Notes: generated by a model not told the origin, from the letters alone. 37,062 nt of DNA from Domibacillus aminovorans (GCF_001643235.1 NZ_LQWY01000045.1:1-37062), one strand, 5' to 3'; shown: positions 24,443-32,533, numbered from the stretch's first letter. Program-made: numbers and translations.

Positions 24443-25471
24443 ATGAGGATTACGGCGTTAGTTATCAGAATTTTGCGGCAGATCGTCCGGGATAAGAGAA
24501 CGATGGGATTGCTTATTTTTGCTCCGATCCTTGTATTGACTATGCTGCATTTAGTCTTTAACGGCAATGATTATACTCCGAAAATTGGATTTGTTCATAT
24601 TCCTGAACCCATAGTGGATCAAATCGATGTGTCTGATGCGAAAATCACTGAATATAAGAATGAAAAAGAAGCGAAAGAAGACTTATCCTCTCAAGAGATA
24701 GACGGTTATTTAGTATTTAACAATCAATCACCTGCTATCTTTTTGGAAGGCAGCGATCCTACTGTCAACGGAGCTGCTATTAAATGGATTCAAACGGCAC
24801 TTAAACCTTTGCAGGGAAACGACACTGCCTTAGAGCCTAAGGTGAACTTTCTCCATGGTTCTGCTGAGATGGGCCAATTTGATTATTTTGGACCCGTATT
24901 ACTTGGATTTTTTGTCTTTTTCTTTGTGTTTTTGATCGCAGGCGTTTCATTCTTAAGGGAACGAACAACTGGAACGCTTGAACGGCTTCTTTCTACGCCG
25001 TTGCGAAAATGGGAGATTGTCACAGGGTATGTACTTGGCTTTGGAATTTTCACGATGATTCAAGCAACGATTATTGCCGCGTATGCCATTTATGTATTAG
25101 ATATGCTTATGGAAGGCGCGTTTTTGTATGTGCTGTTAATCATCTTGCTTCTCTCTTTTACAGCTCTCACACTTGGAATATTATTATCATCATTCGCTAA
25201 TAATGAGCTGCAAATGATTCAGTTTATCCCGATCGTCGTCGTGCCGCAGATTTTCTTTTCGGGGTTGTTTAACTTAGAAACTATATCTGAATGGCTAAGT
25301 TGGATTGGACCTTTCACTCCTCTGTATTATGCTGCTGATGCATTAAGAGATGTCATGGTTAGGGGCTATGGGTGGGATGAAATTTACAGGGATGTCTTTG
25401 TCTTGTTGGGCTTCTCTATTTTGTTTATGATAATAAACATCTTGGCACTCAAAAAATACCGGAAAATATAA
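24443..25471 (+). CDS. ABC-2 type exporter, permease subunit
   Basis: This permease of about 342 residues has an N-terminal membrane anchor (about 15-38), an extracytoplasmic domain (about 40-150) and five C-terminal helices (about 155-340). It contains the ABC-2 motif FLRERTTGTLERLLSTPL. The ATG at 24443 follows GGAGGTG inside the end of the ATPase gene; an earlier open-frame start at 24407 is unlikely. It is the membrane partner of the preceding ATPase. Confidence 0.91.
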   Translation: MRITALVIRILRQIVRDKRTMGLLIFAPILVLTMLHLVFNGNDYTPKIGFVHIPEPIVDQIDVSDAKITEYKNEKEAKEDLSSQEIDGYLVFNNQSPAIFLEGSDPTVNGAAIKWIQTALKPLQGNDTALEPKVNFLHGSAEMGQFDYFGPVLLGFFVFFFVFLIAGVSFLRERTTGTLERLLSTPLRKWEIVTGYVLGFGIFTMIQATIIAAYAIYVLDMLMEGAFLYVLLIILLLSFTALTLGILLSSFANNELQMIQFIPIVVVPQIFFSGLFNLETISEWLSWIGPFTPLYYAADALRDVMVRGYGWDEIYRDVFVLLGFSILFMIINILALKKYRKI

Positions 25472-25489
25472 GAAGTGAAGGAGCTCGAA

Positions 25490-26140
25490 ATGTCTCAACA
25501 AGATAAAATGATAGAAGAATTATTCCATAATGCGGATGAGTTAACAGAAAAACAGAAGAAAATCGTAGCAGCTGCTATTGAGTCGTTCGCGGAAAAAGGG
25601 TTTGCTGCAACGTCTACAAGTGAAATCGCCAAAAAAGCGGGTGTAGCAGAAGGAACCATCTTTAGACATTATAAAACGAAAAAAGATCTGCTTATGGCTA
25701 TTGTTGCCCCAACGATGGCAAAGCTGATCGCTCCATTTGTAATAAAGGATTTTAATAAAGTATTGAATCATGACTTTGATCACTTTGAAGACTTTATAAA
25801 AGCAATTATCGAGAATCGAATAAAATTTCTTAAAAATAACATGTCGCTTTTTCGGATAGTCATTCAAGAAATTCCTTTTCAGCCAGAGTTAAGGGAACAA
25901 TTTAAAGAACATATTGCCCAGAAAATAATTGAACGGCTTAGACAGATTGTTGAACATTACCAAGCAAAAGGGCAAATCATTGAAATGCCGCCTGACACGA
26001 TTATACGAGTGACGTTATCGACTATTTTCGGCTATATCATTGCCCGTTATTTGCTCGCGCCGGAGGAAGAATGGGATGACAATACAGAGATTGAAAGAAC
26101 GATCCAATTTTTAATGAACGGATTATCTCTTGAAAAATAG
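25490..26140 (+). CDS. TetR-family repressor of the ABC-2 operon
   Basis: This 216-residue regulator has a TetR HTH at about 20-65 (AAIESFAEKGFAATSTSEIA, then AGVAEGTIFRHYKTKKDLL) and an all-helical ligand-binding domain. The ATG at 25490 has GAAGGAG 7 nt upstream; a GTG at 25475 would overlap that site. As the last gene of the operon it probably represses the promoter at 23644 through the 18-bp dyad at 23676 and is released by a pump substrate. Confidence 0.92.
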   Translation: MSQQDKMIEELFHNADELTEKQKKIVAAAIESFAEKGFAATSTSEIAKKAGVAEGTIFRHYKTKKDLLMAIVAPTMAKLIAPFVIKDFNKVLNHDFDHFEDFIKAIIENRIKFLKNNMSLFRIVIQEIPFQPELREQFKEHIAQKIIERLRQIVEHYQAKGQIIEMPPDTIIRVTLSTIFGYIIARYLLAPEEEWDDNTEIERTIQFLMNGLSLEK

Positions 26141-26142
26141 AT

Positions 26143-26205
26143 TTGGGGGAAACAGCGATGAATGCCTATCGATTGCGGTTATTAAAAGCGTCATTGCTTA
26201 ACTAA
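26143..26205 (+). pseudogene. 3' fragment of an ecsC-like gene
   Basis: Twenty codons plus stop read LGETAMNAYRLRLLKASLLN. The first 47 nt (26142-26188) match 22554-22600 of the EcsC-like gene at 41 positions. The fragment begins 2 nt after the TetR stop and has no 5' part. It preserves what may be the original C-terminus of the family member at 21895. Confidence 0.85.
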
Positions 26206-26260
26206 CAACCTGCTAACTATACTGAGATACGTGCTTTTAGGGTCCTATTTCATTCAGTGT

Positions 26261-26289
26261 TTGACTTATGCAGAAATACTTGTTTAAAT
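26261..26289 (+). promoter_or_regulatory. Promoter of the DHA2 exporter leader
   Basis: TTGACT and TTAAAT are separated by 17 bp. Transcription would start near 26296, about 380 nt ahead of the exporter start codon. Confidence 0.6.
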
Positions 26290-26322
26290 AAAGATAACCA
26301 AAAACGGAAGGTGGAAAAGTAC

Positions 26323-26334
26323 ATGATTTTATAA
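26323..26334 (+). CDS. Putative three-residue leader peptide (Met-Ile-Leu)
   Basis: ATG ATT TTA TAA follows a strong ribosome-binding site (GGAAGGTGG, 26306-26314) with 8 nt spacing. It lies about 27 nt after the predicted transcription start and well ahead of the terminator at 26573. Such tiny open frames occur in leaders where drug-stalled ribosomes control attenuation. Translation and role here are inferred. Confidence 0.4.
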   Translation: MIL

Positions 26335-26488
26335 TCCTGTTATGAAAAAATATTCGTTATCATTTGCGAAACCATTTTCTGAACGGGATATATCTGTGCT
26401 TTTTCCTAATGCTAAGCCTTAAAAATGGATGAGTGTAGTACGATCTTTTTCTGTTCAGAAAACTGTCATTTTTTAACGATGCTTTTTT

Positions 26489-26606
26489 GAATAGGATTAG
26501 TAATGTACTTATATAGACAATCAGAAATTTTGATGATGGTTTTTTACATTTCTTTTTGTTCTGTACTCATTGCCTCCTATTCACAAATATGAATAGGAGG
26601 TTTTTT
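26489..26606 (+). promoter_or_regulatory. Putative antiterminator/terminator switch ahead of the DHA2 exporter
   Basis: The terminator stem CCTCCTATTC (26573-26582) with GAATAGGAGG (26591-26600) plus TTTTTT is perfect. The octamer GAATAGGA at 26489-26496 is complementary to the left arm (TCCTATTC, 26575-26582), so pairing with it would prevent the terminator. The gene starts 73 nt after the T-run. Confidence 0.6.
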
Positions 26607-26678
26607 GTTTTTATAAAAAATCAATAATGAACTTTTATCCCGTTTATTAAGAATCAATCTATTACGCGGAGGAATTAT

Positions 26679-28112
26679 ATGAAACCTAAAATAAATACGA
26701 AAGCCATATTAATTACTTTCATGATTGGTGCGTTTTTTGCCATATTAAACGAAACGCTGCTTAATATTGCCTTAACGAAGCTAATGGTTGTATTTAATGT
26801 CGATGCTCCCACTGTCCAGTGGTTAGCAACTGGATTTATGCTTGTTATGGGCGTTTTAATGCCTATATCAGCCTTATTAATTCAATGGTTTACTACGAGA
26901 CAAATGTTTATTGGTGTCATGACTGTTTTTTTAATCGGGACCATTATTGCTGCTTGTGCAGTGAATTTTCCCATGCTGTTAACCGGCCGTATGATACAAG
27001 CTGTCGGTACTGGGTTGTTAATACCCGTTATAATGAATGCCTTGCTCTTACTTTATCCTCCGGAAGTTCGCGGGAAAATTATGGGGACTTTTGGTTTGGT
27101 CATTATGTTTGCTCCAGCACTGGGTCCTACCTTGTCAGGAGTCATCGTTGACTTATTAGGCTGGCGCTGGTTATTCATATCTGTTATTCCGTTTACACTA
27201 TTTTCAATTTTATTTGCGTTAAAGTATTTGCAAAATGTCGGTGAGGTCACTCGCCCTAAAGTAGATGTAATATCTATTGTCCTTTCTTCAATTGGAATAG
27301 GGGGAATTGTGTATGGCTTTAGCAGCGCTGGAGAAAATCCAAAAGGTTTTTTATCTGCAACGATTATTACCATTATCTTCATCAGTTTGATCAGCTTGCT
27401 TTTATTTACACTGCGTCAATTAAAGTTAGACGAACCTTTGTTAGATGTTCGAGTATTTAAATATAAAAATTATGCACGAGGAGTCAGTCTTTTTGTGATT
27501 GTTATCATGGCGATGTTTGCCTCTGAAATTGTAATGCCCATGTATTTACAAGGTCCTCTCGGATATACCGCAAAAGTAGCGGGATTATTGCTGTTACCGG
27601 GTGCGTTATTAAACGGTCTAATGTCACCGGTGATGGGTACGTTATTTGATAAGTATGGACCTAGGAAATTAATCATACCCGGTACGATCGTGTTAATCGG
27701 AGTCATGATATTCTTTAGTAATATCAATCCTTCGATACCGATATGGTCTTTCATTATTGTCTATATACTATTGATGCTGTCTATTTCGGCGATCATGATG
27801 CCAGCTCAAACGAATGCGTTAAATGAATTGCCAAAGCATTTATATCCACATGGCACAGCCATTTCGAACACATTGCAGCCTGTCGCAGGGGCACTTGGTG
27901 TTTCGATCTTTGTCAGTATCATGACCCAAGGCAGTAAAAGTCATGTCGAAGAACAAACAGCCCGGGTAACAGAGCAATTAATGAATGAAGCGATGACTGT
28001 CGGTGTACATCATGCCTATTGGTTTGCATTAGGTTTATGTATTGTTGCTTTCGTTATCACTTTATCTATCAAAAAAGCTATCGCTCCGGATTTTGATACA
28101 GATGATAATTGA
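26679..28112 (+). CDS. DHA2-family MFS drug exporter (EmrB/LmrB-like)
   Basis: This 477-residue transporter has about 14 membrane segments. Motif C of proton-coupled drug exporters appears as FAPALGPTLSGVIVDLLGWR (about 148-167), with ETLLNIALTKL near the N-terminus and LFDKYGPRK as the second loop motif. It should export hydrophobic drugs or signalling compounds by proton antiport. GCGGAGGAAT precedes the ATG. Expression is probably controlled by the leader at 26261-26606. A 47-bp piece of this gene (27803-27849) is duplicated at 22636. A terminator follows at 28139. Confidence 0.92.
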   Translation: MKPKINTKAILITFMIGAFFAILNETLLNIALTKLMVVFNVDAPTVQWLATGFMLVMGVLMPISALLIQWFTTRQMFIGVMTVFLIGTIIAACAVNFPMLLTGRMIQAVGTGLLIPVIMNALLLLYPPEVRGKIMGTFGLVIMFAPALGPTLSGVIVDLLGWRWLFISVIPFTLFSILFALKYLQNVGEVTRPKVDVISIVLSSIGIGGIVYGFSSAGENPKGFLSATIITIIFISLISLLLFTLRQLKLDEPLLDVRVFKYKNYARGVSLFVIVIMAMFASEIVMPMYLQGPLGYTAKVAGLLLLPGALLNGLMSPVMGTLFDKYGPRKLIIPGTIVLIGVMIFFSNINPSIPIWSFIIVYILLMLSISAIMMPAQTNALNELPKHLYPHGTAISNTLQPVAGALGVSIFVSIMTQGSKSHVEEQTARVTEQLMNEAMTVGVHHAYWFALGLCIVAFVITLSIKKAIAPDFDTDDN

Positions 28113-28138
28113 GTGATAGAATCAGTGATAAAGGTAAT

Positions 28139-28178
28139 AAAAAACGGCTTTCTTGATGTAAGAGAAATCCGTTTTTTG
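28139..28178 (+). terminator. Terminator of the DHA2 exporter
   Basis: AAAAAACGG (28139-28147) pairs with CCGTTTTTT (28169-28177). The A-run on the left lets it also work for the convergent bmrA transcript. Confidence 0.75.
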
Positions 28179-28273
28179 GTGTTCTTTTTTGATCGTCTTT
28201 TGTAATATCAAAGCTAATGTGAAGAGAACTTTGAAACAACATGAGTAATTTTTATCCAATGGAGGCTTCTTCA

Positions 28274-30007
28274 CTAGGCCAACTGTTGCTCAGCGAATTC
28301 ACGATATAATTCATGTGATTGTATTAATTCGTGATGTGTTCCGATGCCGGTTACTTGTCCTTTTTCGATAAAAACAATTTTATTCGCATCGACAATCGTG
28401 GATAATCGATGGGCGATGACGAATGTCGTGCGACCTTCCATTAATCGTGTGAGAGCTTCTTGTACGATACTTTCTGATTGGCTGTCTAAGCTTGCCGTTG
28501 CTTCATCCATCATGAGAATTTTAGGATCTCGTAAAAAAGCACGCGCAATGGCGATACGCTGTCTTTGCCCGCCTGACAATTTCACACCACGCTCTCCAAC
28601 TTCGGTGTCTAGTCCTTTTGGGAATTTTTCGATAAATTGATCTGCGTATGCCATTTTTGCAACTTCCCATAGACGTTCATCCGCTATTTTTTCGGGGTTC
28701 TTTAAGCCATAACATAAATTTTCACGAATCGTCCCAGCCATCATGGCACTTTCTTGAGAAACGTAACCGATTTGGCTGCGCCATGATGCAAGCGATAATT
28801 CGTTAATAGGAGTTTGCCCGATTCGTATTTCACCTGCAGTAGGTTCGTAAAACCGTTCAAGCAATCCGAACATCGTCGTTTTCCCGCCGCCGCTTGGTCC
28901 AGCGAAAGCAATCATTTCACCAGGCTGTGCTTCTAATGAGATATTTTCGAGTACAGGTTCATCCTCACTATAAGCAAATGACACATTTGAGATACGCATT
29001 GGCTTGTTTGTAATATCCAATTCTAAACCGTCTTGTCCATCTTCTAACGACAGTTCTAAAATGTCGATAATTCGCTCTGTTGCTCCTTTTGCTTTTTGTA
29101 ATTGAGTAAAGAACATCGCAAAGGATGTGATCGGCATAATAATTTGGAATAAGTAAAGCAAAAAAGCAACGAGTGATCCCGTCGACATCGACCCATTTGC
29201 CACACGCATGCCGCCGTAACCAATAATCATTACGATAACGACCATGATGACAAGGTACATGATAGGTGCGATTAAGGCAAAAATCCGTGCTTCTTTTAAT
29301 CCGAAGCCCAACAACTTTTCGATCCCTGTTACTCCTCTTGCTTCTTCGTTTTGTTCAGCGGTTGAGGATTTCATTAAGCGGATTTCACTAAGCGTTTGTT
29401 GGATATGTCCTGTAAAAGTGGCGGTTTCATCTTGTAAACCACGTGAGACTTTTGCCATCTGTCGTCCGAGTGGAATCATAATCACCAATGTAATTGGAAC
29501 AGAAATTAACATGAGAAGCGTCATTTTCCAATCCATTACAAGTAAGATAATAATGGCACCGATAATAGAAACAATTCCTGTAATAAATTGTGGGAAGTGA
29601 TTCGAAATTAAATCCCGCACAACGCTTGTATCATTAACGACCCGACTCACGGTTTCCCCGCTTGATTGTTTATCAAAATAGCTGACTGGTAATCGAATCA
29701 GTTTTACCCACATGCGATCGCGTAATCTTGCCACTATTTTTTGGCCAACCAGGCTTAGCAAATAGATAGAGACTCCACTAATCACCGCTTGGATGATAAA
29801 GGCTGCTCCAATGCCGATCATGAGAGGAATGCTTAATGATGCCACTGAGAAACCATCTACTAAATTCTTTGTGAGTAAAGGGACAACAAGGCCTGCAAGA
29901 GTTGTAAGTAAACTTGCCGTTAATCCGATAATGAGTGCTACCTTAGGGATATTGGTTGATAAAATAAGAGAGATAAATGGCTTTAGGCCACTTTGTTGTT
30001 TTTCCAA
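28274..30007 (-). CDS. bmrA: Homodimeric ABC multidrug exporter BmrA
   Basis: This 577-residue half-transporter resembles B. subtilis BmrA (YvcC) along its length, for example LLTKNLVDGFS, LPVSYFDKQSSGETVSRV and FLLYLFQIIMP in the membrane domain. The ATPase has Walker A GPSGGGKTT (about 366), signature LSGGQRQRIAIARAF (about 471), Walker B ILMMDEATASLD and switch His VIAHRLST, all canonical, so it needs no partner subunit. Start is TTG with AGGAGCTGC upstream. It stands alone and converges on the DHA2 gene. An 8-bp hairpin (30054-30086) and the relic of a uvrA gene lie directly upstream, so the native promoter region may have been altered. Confidence 0.92.
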   Translation of the reverse strand: MEKQQSGLKPFISLILSTNIPKVALIIGLTASLLTTLAGLVVPLLTKNLVDGFSVASLSIPLMIGIGAAFIIQAVISGVSIYLLSLVGQKIVARLRDRMWVKLIRLPVSYFDKQSSGETVSRVVNDTSVVRDLISNHFPQFITGIVSIIGAIIILLVMDWKMTLLMLISVPITLVIMIPLGRQMAKVSRGLQDETATFTGHIQQTLSEIRLMKSSTAEQNEEARGVTGIEKLLGFGLKEARIFALIAPIMYLVIMVVIVMIIGYGGMRVANGSMSTGSLVAFLLYLFQIIMPITSFAMFFTQLQKAKGATERIIDILELSLEDGQDGLELDITNKPMRISNVSFAYSEDEPVLENISLEAQPGEMIAFAGPSGGGKTTMFGLLERFYEPTAGEIRIGQTPINELSLASWRSQIGYVSQESAMMAGTIRENLCYGLKNPEKIADERLWEVAKMAYADQFIEKFPKGLDTEVGERGVKLSGGQRQRIAIARAFLRDPKILMMDEATASLDSQSESIVQEALTRLMEGRTTFVIAHRLSTIVDANKIVFIEKGQVTGIGTHHELIQSHELYREFAEQQLA

Positions 30008-30053
30008 TGTTTGCAGCTCCTATCAATGTGATCTTTCTTTATAGTAGTGGGGA

Positions 30054-30086
30054 GTGAAGAGTTCCTACGTGCCTAGAGCTCTTCAC
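30054..30086. repeat. Hairpin upstream of bmrA
   Basis: GTGAAGAG (30054-30061) pairs with CTCTTCAC (30079-30086) around a 17-nt loop, about 50 nt before the bmrA start. It lies between the uvrA relic's stop and bmrA on the same strand, so it may be the old uvrA terminator or part of the bmrA leader. Confidence 0.45.
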
Positions 30087-30105
30087 GGTATCCTTTACAT
30101 CCATC

Positions 30106-30219
30106 TTACTTTAATTTCAAAAAAGCGCCAGTATAAGAACCTTGCACAGCTGAAACTTGCTCAGGTGTCCCATCTGCAATAATCATCCCACCAGCGTCCC
30201 CGCCCTCTGGACCATTACG
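30106..30219 (-). pseudogene. UvrA-like excinuclease, C-terminal 37-codon fragment
   Basis: The minus strand reads [20 protein letters not shown] followed by GSYTGAFLK, which is the conserved C-terminus of UvrA (GPEGGDGGG...GTPEEVA...SYTGRFLK). Everything upstream is missing; the junction with the merR relic is at 30219/30220. It may derive from a UvrA-like drug-resistance paralogue or from uvrA itself. Confidence 0.85.
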
Positions 30220-30262
30220 TTAACGGTAGACTTTATAATGAAAGTAAGAAAGGATGAAGCTC

Positions 30263-30479
30263 ATGTACAGCAGGACGGCTTTCTAAAAAGACGAATATTG
30301 CAGTGAGGACATTTCGCTTTTATGACGAGATCGGGTTATTGAAGCCTGCAAAAGTGGCTAATTCGGGATACCGCTATTATTCGAATGAGAAAAAAGCTGT
30401 AGCGATGGTAGACAGATTTACGATTAAACCGGAGAACTATAAGAAAAGAGTAGATCAGGTTTTTCCATGTTGTCTTTAA
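30263..30479 (+). pseudogene. MerR-family regulator, frameshifted N-terminal fragment
   Basis: From 30285 one frame reads KKTNIAVRTFRFYDEIGLLK, then PAKVANSGYRYYSNE, the DNA-binding domain of a MerR regulator. The probable start (ATG 30263) is in another frame and hits a stop after seven codons, and homology ends after about 45 residues at unrelated sequence. TATAAT at 30234 is the old -10 element, but the -35 region was replaced by the uvrA fragment. Inactive. Confidence 0.8.
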
Positions 30480-30508
30480 ACGCAGACAGTACAAGGGAGG
30501 AGGTAATC

Positions 30509-30550
30509 ATGCTTAAAGAACTTATTACTAAAACAGAGATGATAATTTAG
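30509..30550 (+). CDS. 13-residue open frame with a perfect ribosome-binding site
   Basis: AGGGAGGAGG (30494-30503) precedes an ATG opening MLKELITKTEMII and a stop, 34 nt before the phosphodiesterase gene. It is probably the surviving start of a gene that followed the merR relic, but it could be translated as a leader peptide. Confidence 0.3.
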   Translation: MLKELITKTEMII

Positions 30551-30584
30551 TAAAGACATTATCTTTTATCAAAAGGAGCATAAA

Positions 30585-31571
30585 ATGAACAGGTTTAAAA
30601 AAATGATCAAAAGCAGAGTATTTTTGCTTTTCCTTGTACTCATTGCATTTATTTATTTAAATAACAGTTCTTTTTTTATTAAACAGCCTAGTAGGGAACC
30701 TTTGCTTTTAGCTCACCGGGGGCTCGCCCAAACGTTCACAATGGAAGGCATTACAAATGAAACATGTACAGCTGAGCGTATATATGAGCCAGATCATCCT
30801 TACTTGGAGAATACCATTCCATCTATGGAAGCGGCGTTTCAATCCGGGGCTGATATCATTGAATTTGATATAAAACCAACCAAAGACGGACAATTTGCTG
30901 TTTTTCACGATTGGACTCTCGATTGTCGCACGAACATGGAGGGTGTGACGAAAGATTATACGATGGAAGAGTTAAAGAAAATGGATATTGGCTACGGATA
31001 TACAGCCGATAATGGAAAAACCTATCCCTTTCGTGGTAAAGGAGTGGGACTTATGCCATCACTTGAAGAGGTACTTACTCATTTTCCGGAACATTCGTTT
31101 TTAATTCACATTAAAAGCAATGATTCAAAAGAGGGGGAGCAGCTTGCTCAGTTCCTTTCTCAACTGCCAGCAAAACGTCTTAGTCAGTTGACTGTCTATG
31201 GAGGAGATGAACCGATTGCGGCTTTAAAAGAAAATCTGCCAGACATCCGAGTGATGTCAAAATCCACCATGAAAAGCTGCTTACTCCCATACATTGGCCT
31301 AGGATGGACAGGATATGTTCCATCAGCCTGTGAACATACAGAATTGCATATTCCTGAAAAAATTGCCCCTTGGTTATGGGGATGGTCGAACAAGTTTCTT
31401 AATCGAATGGATAAAGTCGATGCCCGTGTAATCGTTGTAGGCGGGAATGGAAGTGATTTTTCAAGTGGGTTTGATCAACCTGAAGATATAAAACGTCTGC
31501 CAGAAAACTATACTGGTGGCATTTGGACTAATCGGATTGATAAAATCGCACCTCTGTATCAAAACGAATAA
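30585..31571 (+). CDS. Glycerophosphodiester phosphodiesterase-family protein, membrane-anchored
   Basis: This 328-residue protein has a short basic N-terminus and one hydrophobic segment (about 12-27) that anchors or exports it. A GDPD TIM barrel follows: LLAHRGLAQ (about 41-49), YLENTIPSMEAAF, the metal/acid motif IIEFDIKPTKDG (about 90) and VFHDWTLD with the second catalytic His (about 106). Enzymes of this family split glycerophosphodiesters to glycerol 3-phosphate and an alcohol; extracellular members act on phospholipid or teichoic-acid breakdown products. An insertion between HRG and ENT (with a Cys) is longer than in cytoplasmic GlpQ-like proteins. AAAAGGAGC precedes the ATG. Confidence 0.88.
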   Translation: MNRFKKMIKSRVFLLFLVLIAFIYLNNSSFFIKQPSREPLLLAHRGLAQTFTMEGITNETCTAERIYEPDHPYLENTIPSMEAAFQSGADIIEFDIKPTKDGQFAVFHDWTLDCRTNMEGVTKDYTMEELKKMDIGYGYTADNGKTYPFRGKGVGLMPSLEEVLTHFPEHSFLIHIKSNDSKEGEQLAQFLSQLPAKRLSQLTVYGGDEPIAALKENLPDIRVMSKSTMKSCLLPYIGLGWTGYVPSACEHTELHIPEKIAPWLWGWSNKFLNRMDKVDARVIVVGGNGSDFSSGFDQPEDIKRLPENYTGGIWTNRIDKIAPLYQNE

Positions 31572-31577
31572 AAGAGA

Positions 31578-31633
31578 AAGGGCTATCCTAAAAGTCAGTG
31601 AATAACGGACTGGGGAAAGCCCTATTCTTGTTT
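31578..31633 (+). terminator. Terminator after the GDPD gene
   Basis: AGGGCT (31579-31584) pairs with AGCCCT (31618-31623), with weaker CC/GG pairs inside, followed by ATTCTTGTTT. Confidence 0.6.
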
Positions 31634-31697
31634 AAGAAAGTGTTTTAGTGTTTTTATATGATGATAATTCGTTAATAAAAAATATATAAAAAAGCGA

Positions 31698-31728
31698 TTG
31701 ACTTTGACGTTGCGTAAAGGTGTATCGT
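31698..31728 (+). promoter_or_regulatory. MerR-type promoter with 19-bp spacer
   Basis: TTGACT (31698-31703) and TATCGT (31723-31728) are 19 bp apart, the over-long spacing that MerR activators correct by twisting DNA. The spacer contains the imperfect dyad ACTTTGACG/TGCGTAAAGGT, close to the GACGTTGCGT-type sites bound by B. subtilis Mta. It points to autoactivation by the TipAS-domain regulator downstream. Confidence 0.7.
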
Positions 31729-31751
31729 TACATTTATAAGGGGGTGAGCGG

Positions 31752-32516
31752 ATGGAGTATACAGTGCAAAAGCTGGCTAATCTAGCAGGTGTCAGCGCCA
31801 GAACACTCAGGTATTATGATGAAATCGATATTCTTAAGCCAACAAGAATCAATTCATCAGGATATCGAATCTATGGACAATCGGAAGTTGACAAGTTACA
31901 GCAAATCCTTTTTTACAGAGAATTAGGTGTAAGTTTAGACAGTATAAAGGAGATCGTAACGGCATCTTCCTTTGACGGTGCGGCCGCACTGAGAGAACAT
32001 CGTGAAAAGCTCCTTGCGAAAAGGAAACAATTAGATTTGTTATTGGCGAATGTGGATAAAACCATTGCTTTAACAGAAGGGAGAACGAATATGACGGATA
32101 AAGAAAAGTTTACAGGGTTTAAGCAAAAAATGATCGATGATAATGAGAAAAAATATGGTGAAGAAATTCGACAAAAATATAGCAATGAAACGATTGATCA
32201 ATCAAATGCAAAAGTAATGAATATGACCGAAGAAGATTATGAGGCGGTGACAAATATAGAGAAACAAGTATTAGAAACATTAGCACAAGCTTTTGAAAAT
32301 GGCGATCCAGCTGGTGAGTTGGGCCAAAAGGCAGCTGAATTGCATAAGAAATGGCTCATGTACTATTGGAGTGAATACAGTAAAGAAGCACATGCAGGTC
32401 TAGCCCAAATGTATGTGGATGACGAAAGGTTTAAAGCATATTACGATGAAAAACAGCCGGGTGGGGCCGAGTTTTTAAGAGATGCCATTCATATTTATAC
32501 GGGCATGAAAGGTTGA
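31752..32516 (+). CDS. MerR-family regulator with TipAS antibiotic-binding domain (Mta-like)
   Basis: This 254-residue protein has a MerR winged HTH (residues 1-70: YTVQKLANLAGVSARTLRYY, then INSSGYRIYG), a dimerisation coiled coil (about 75-110) and a TipAS domain (about 120-254). The TipAS part shows EKFTGFKQKMIDDNEKKYGE and the C-terminal HKKWLMYYW and FLRDAIHIY motifs. TipAS proteins bind thiopeptides and other drugs; B. subtilis Mta activates multidrug transporter genes. Its targets may include neighbouring pumps. GGGGGTG precedes the ATG. Confidence 0.9.
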   Translation: MEYTVQKLANLAGVSARTLRYYDEIDILKPTRINSSGYRIYGQSEVDKLQQILFYRELGVSLDSIKEIVTASSFDGAAALREHREKLLAKRKQLDLLLANVDKTIALTEGRTNMTDKEKFTGFKQKMIDDNEKKYGEEIRQKYSNETIDQSNAKVMNMTEEDYEAVTNIEKQVLETLAQAFENGDPAGELGQKAAELHKKWLMYYWSEYSKEAHAGLAQMYVDDERFKAYYDEKQPGGAEFLRDAIHIYTGMKG

Positions 32517-32533
32517 ACAGAAAAGCATTAAAT

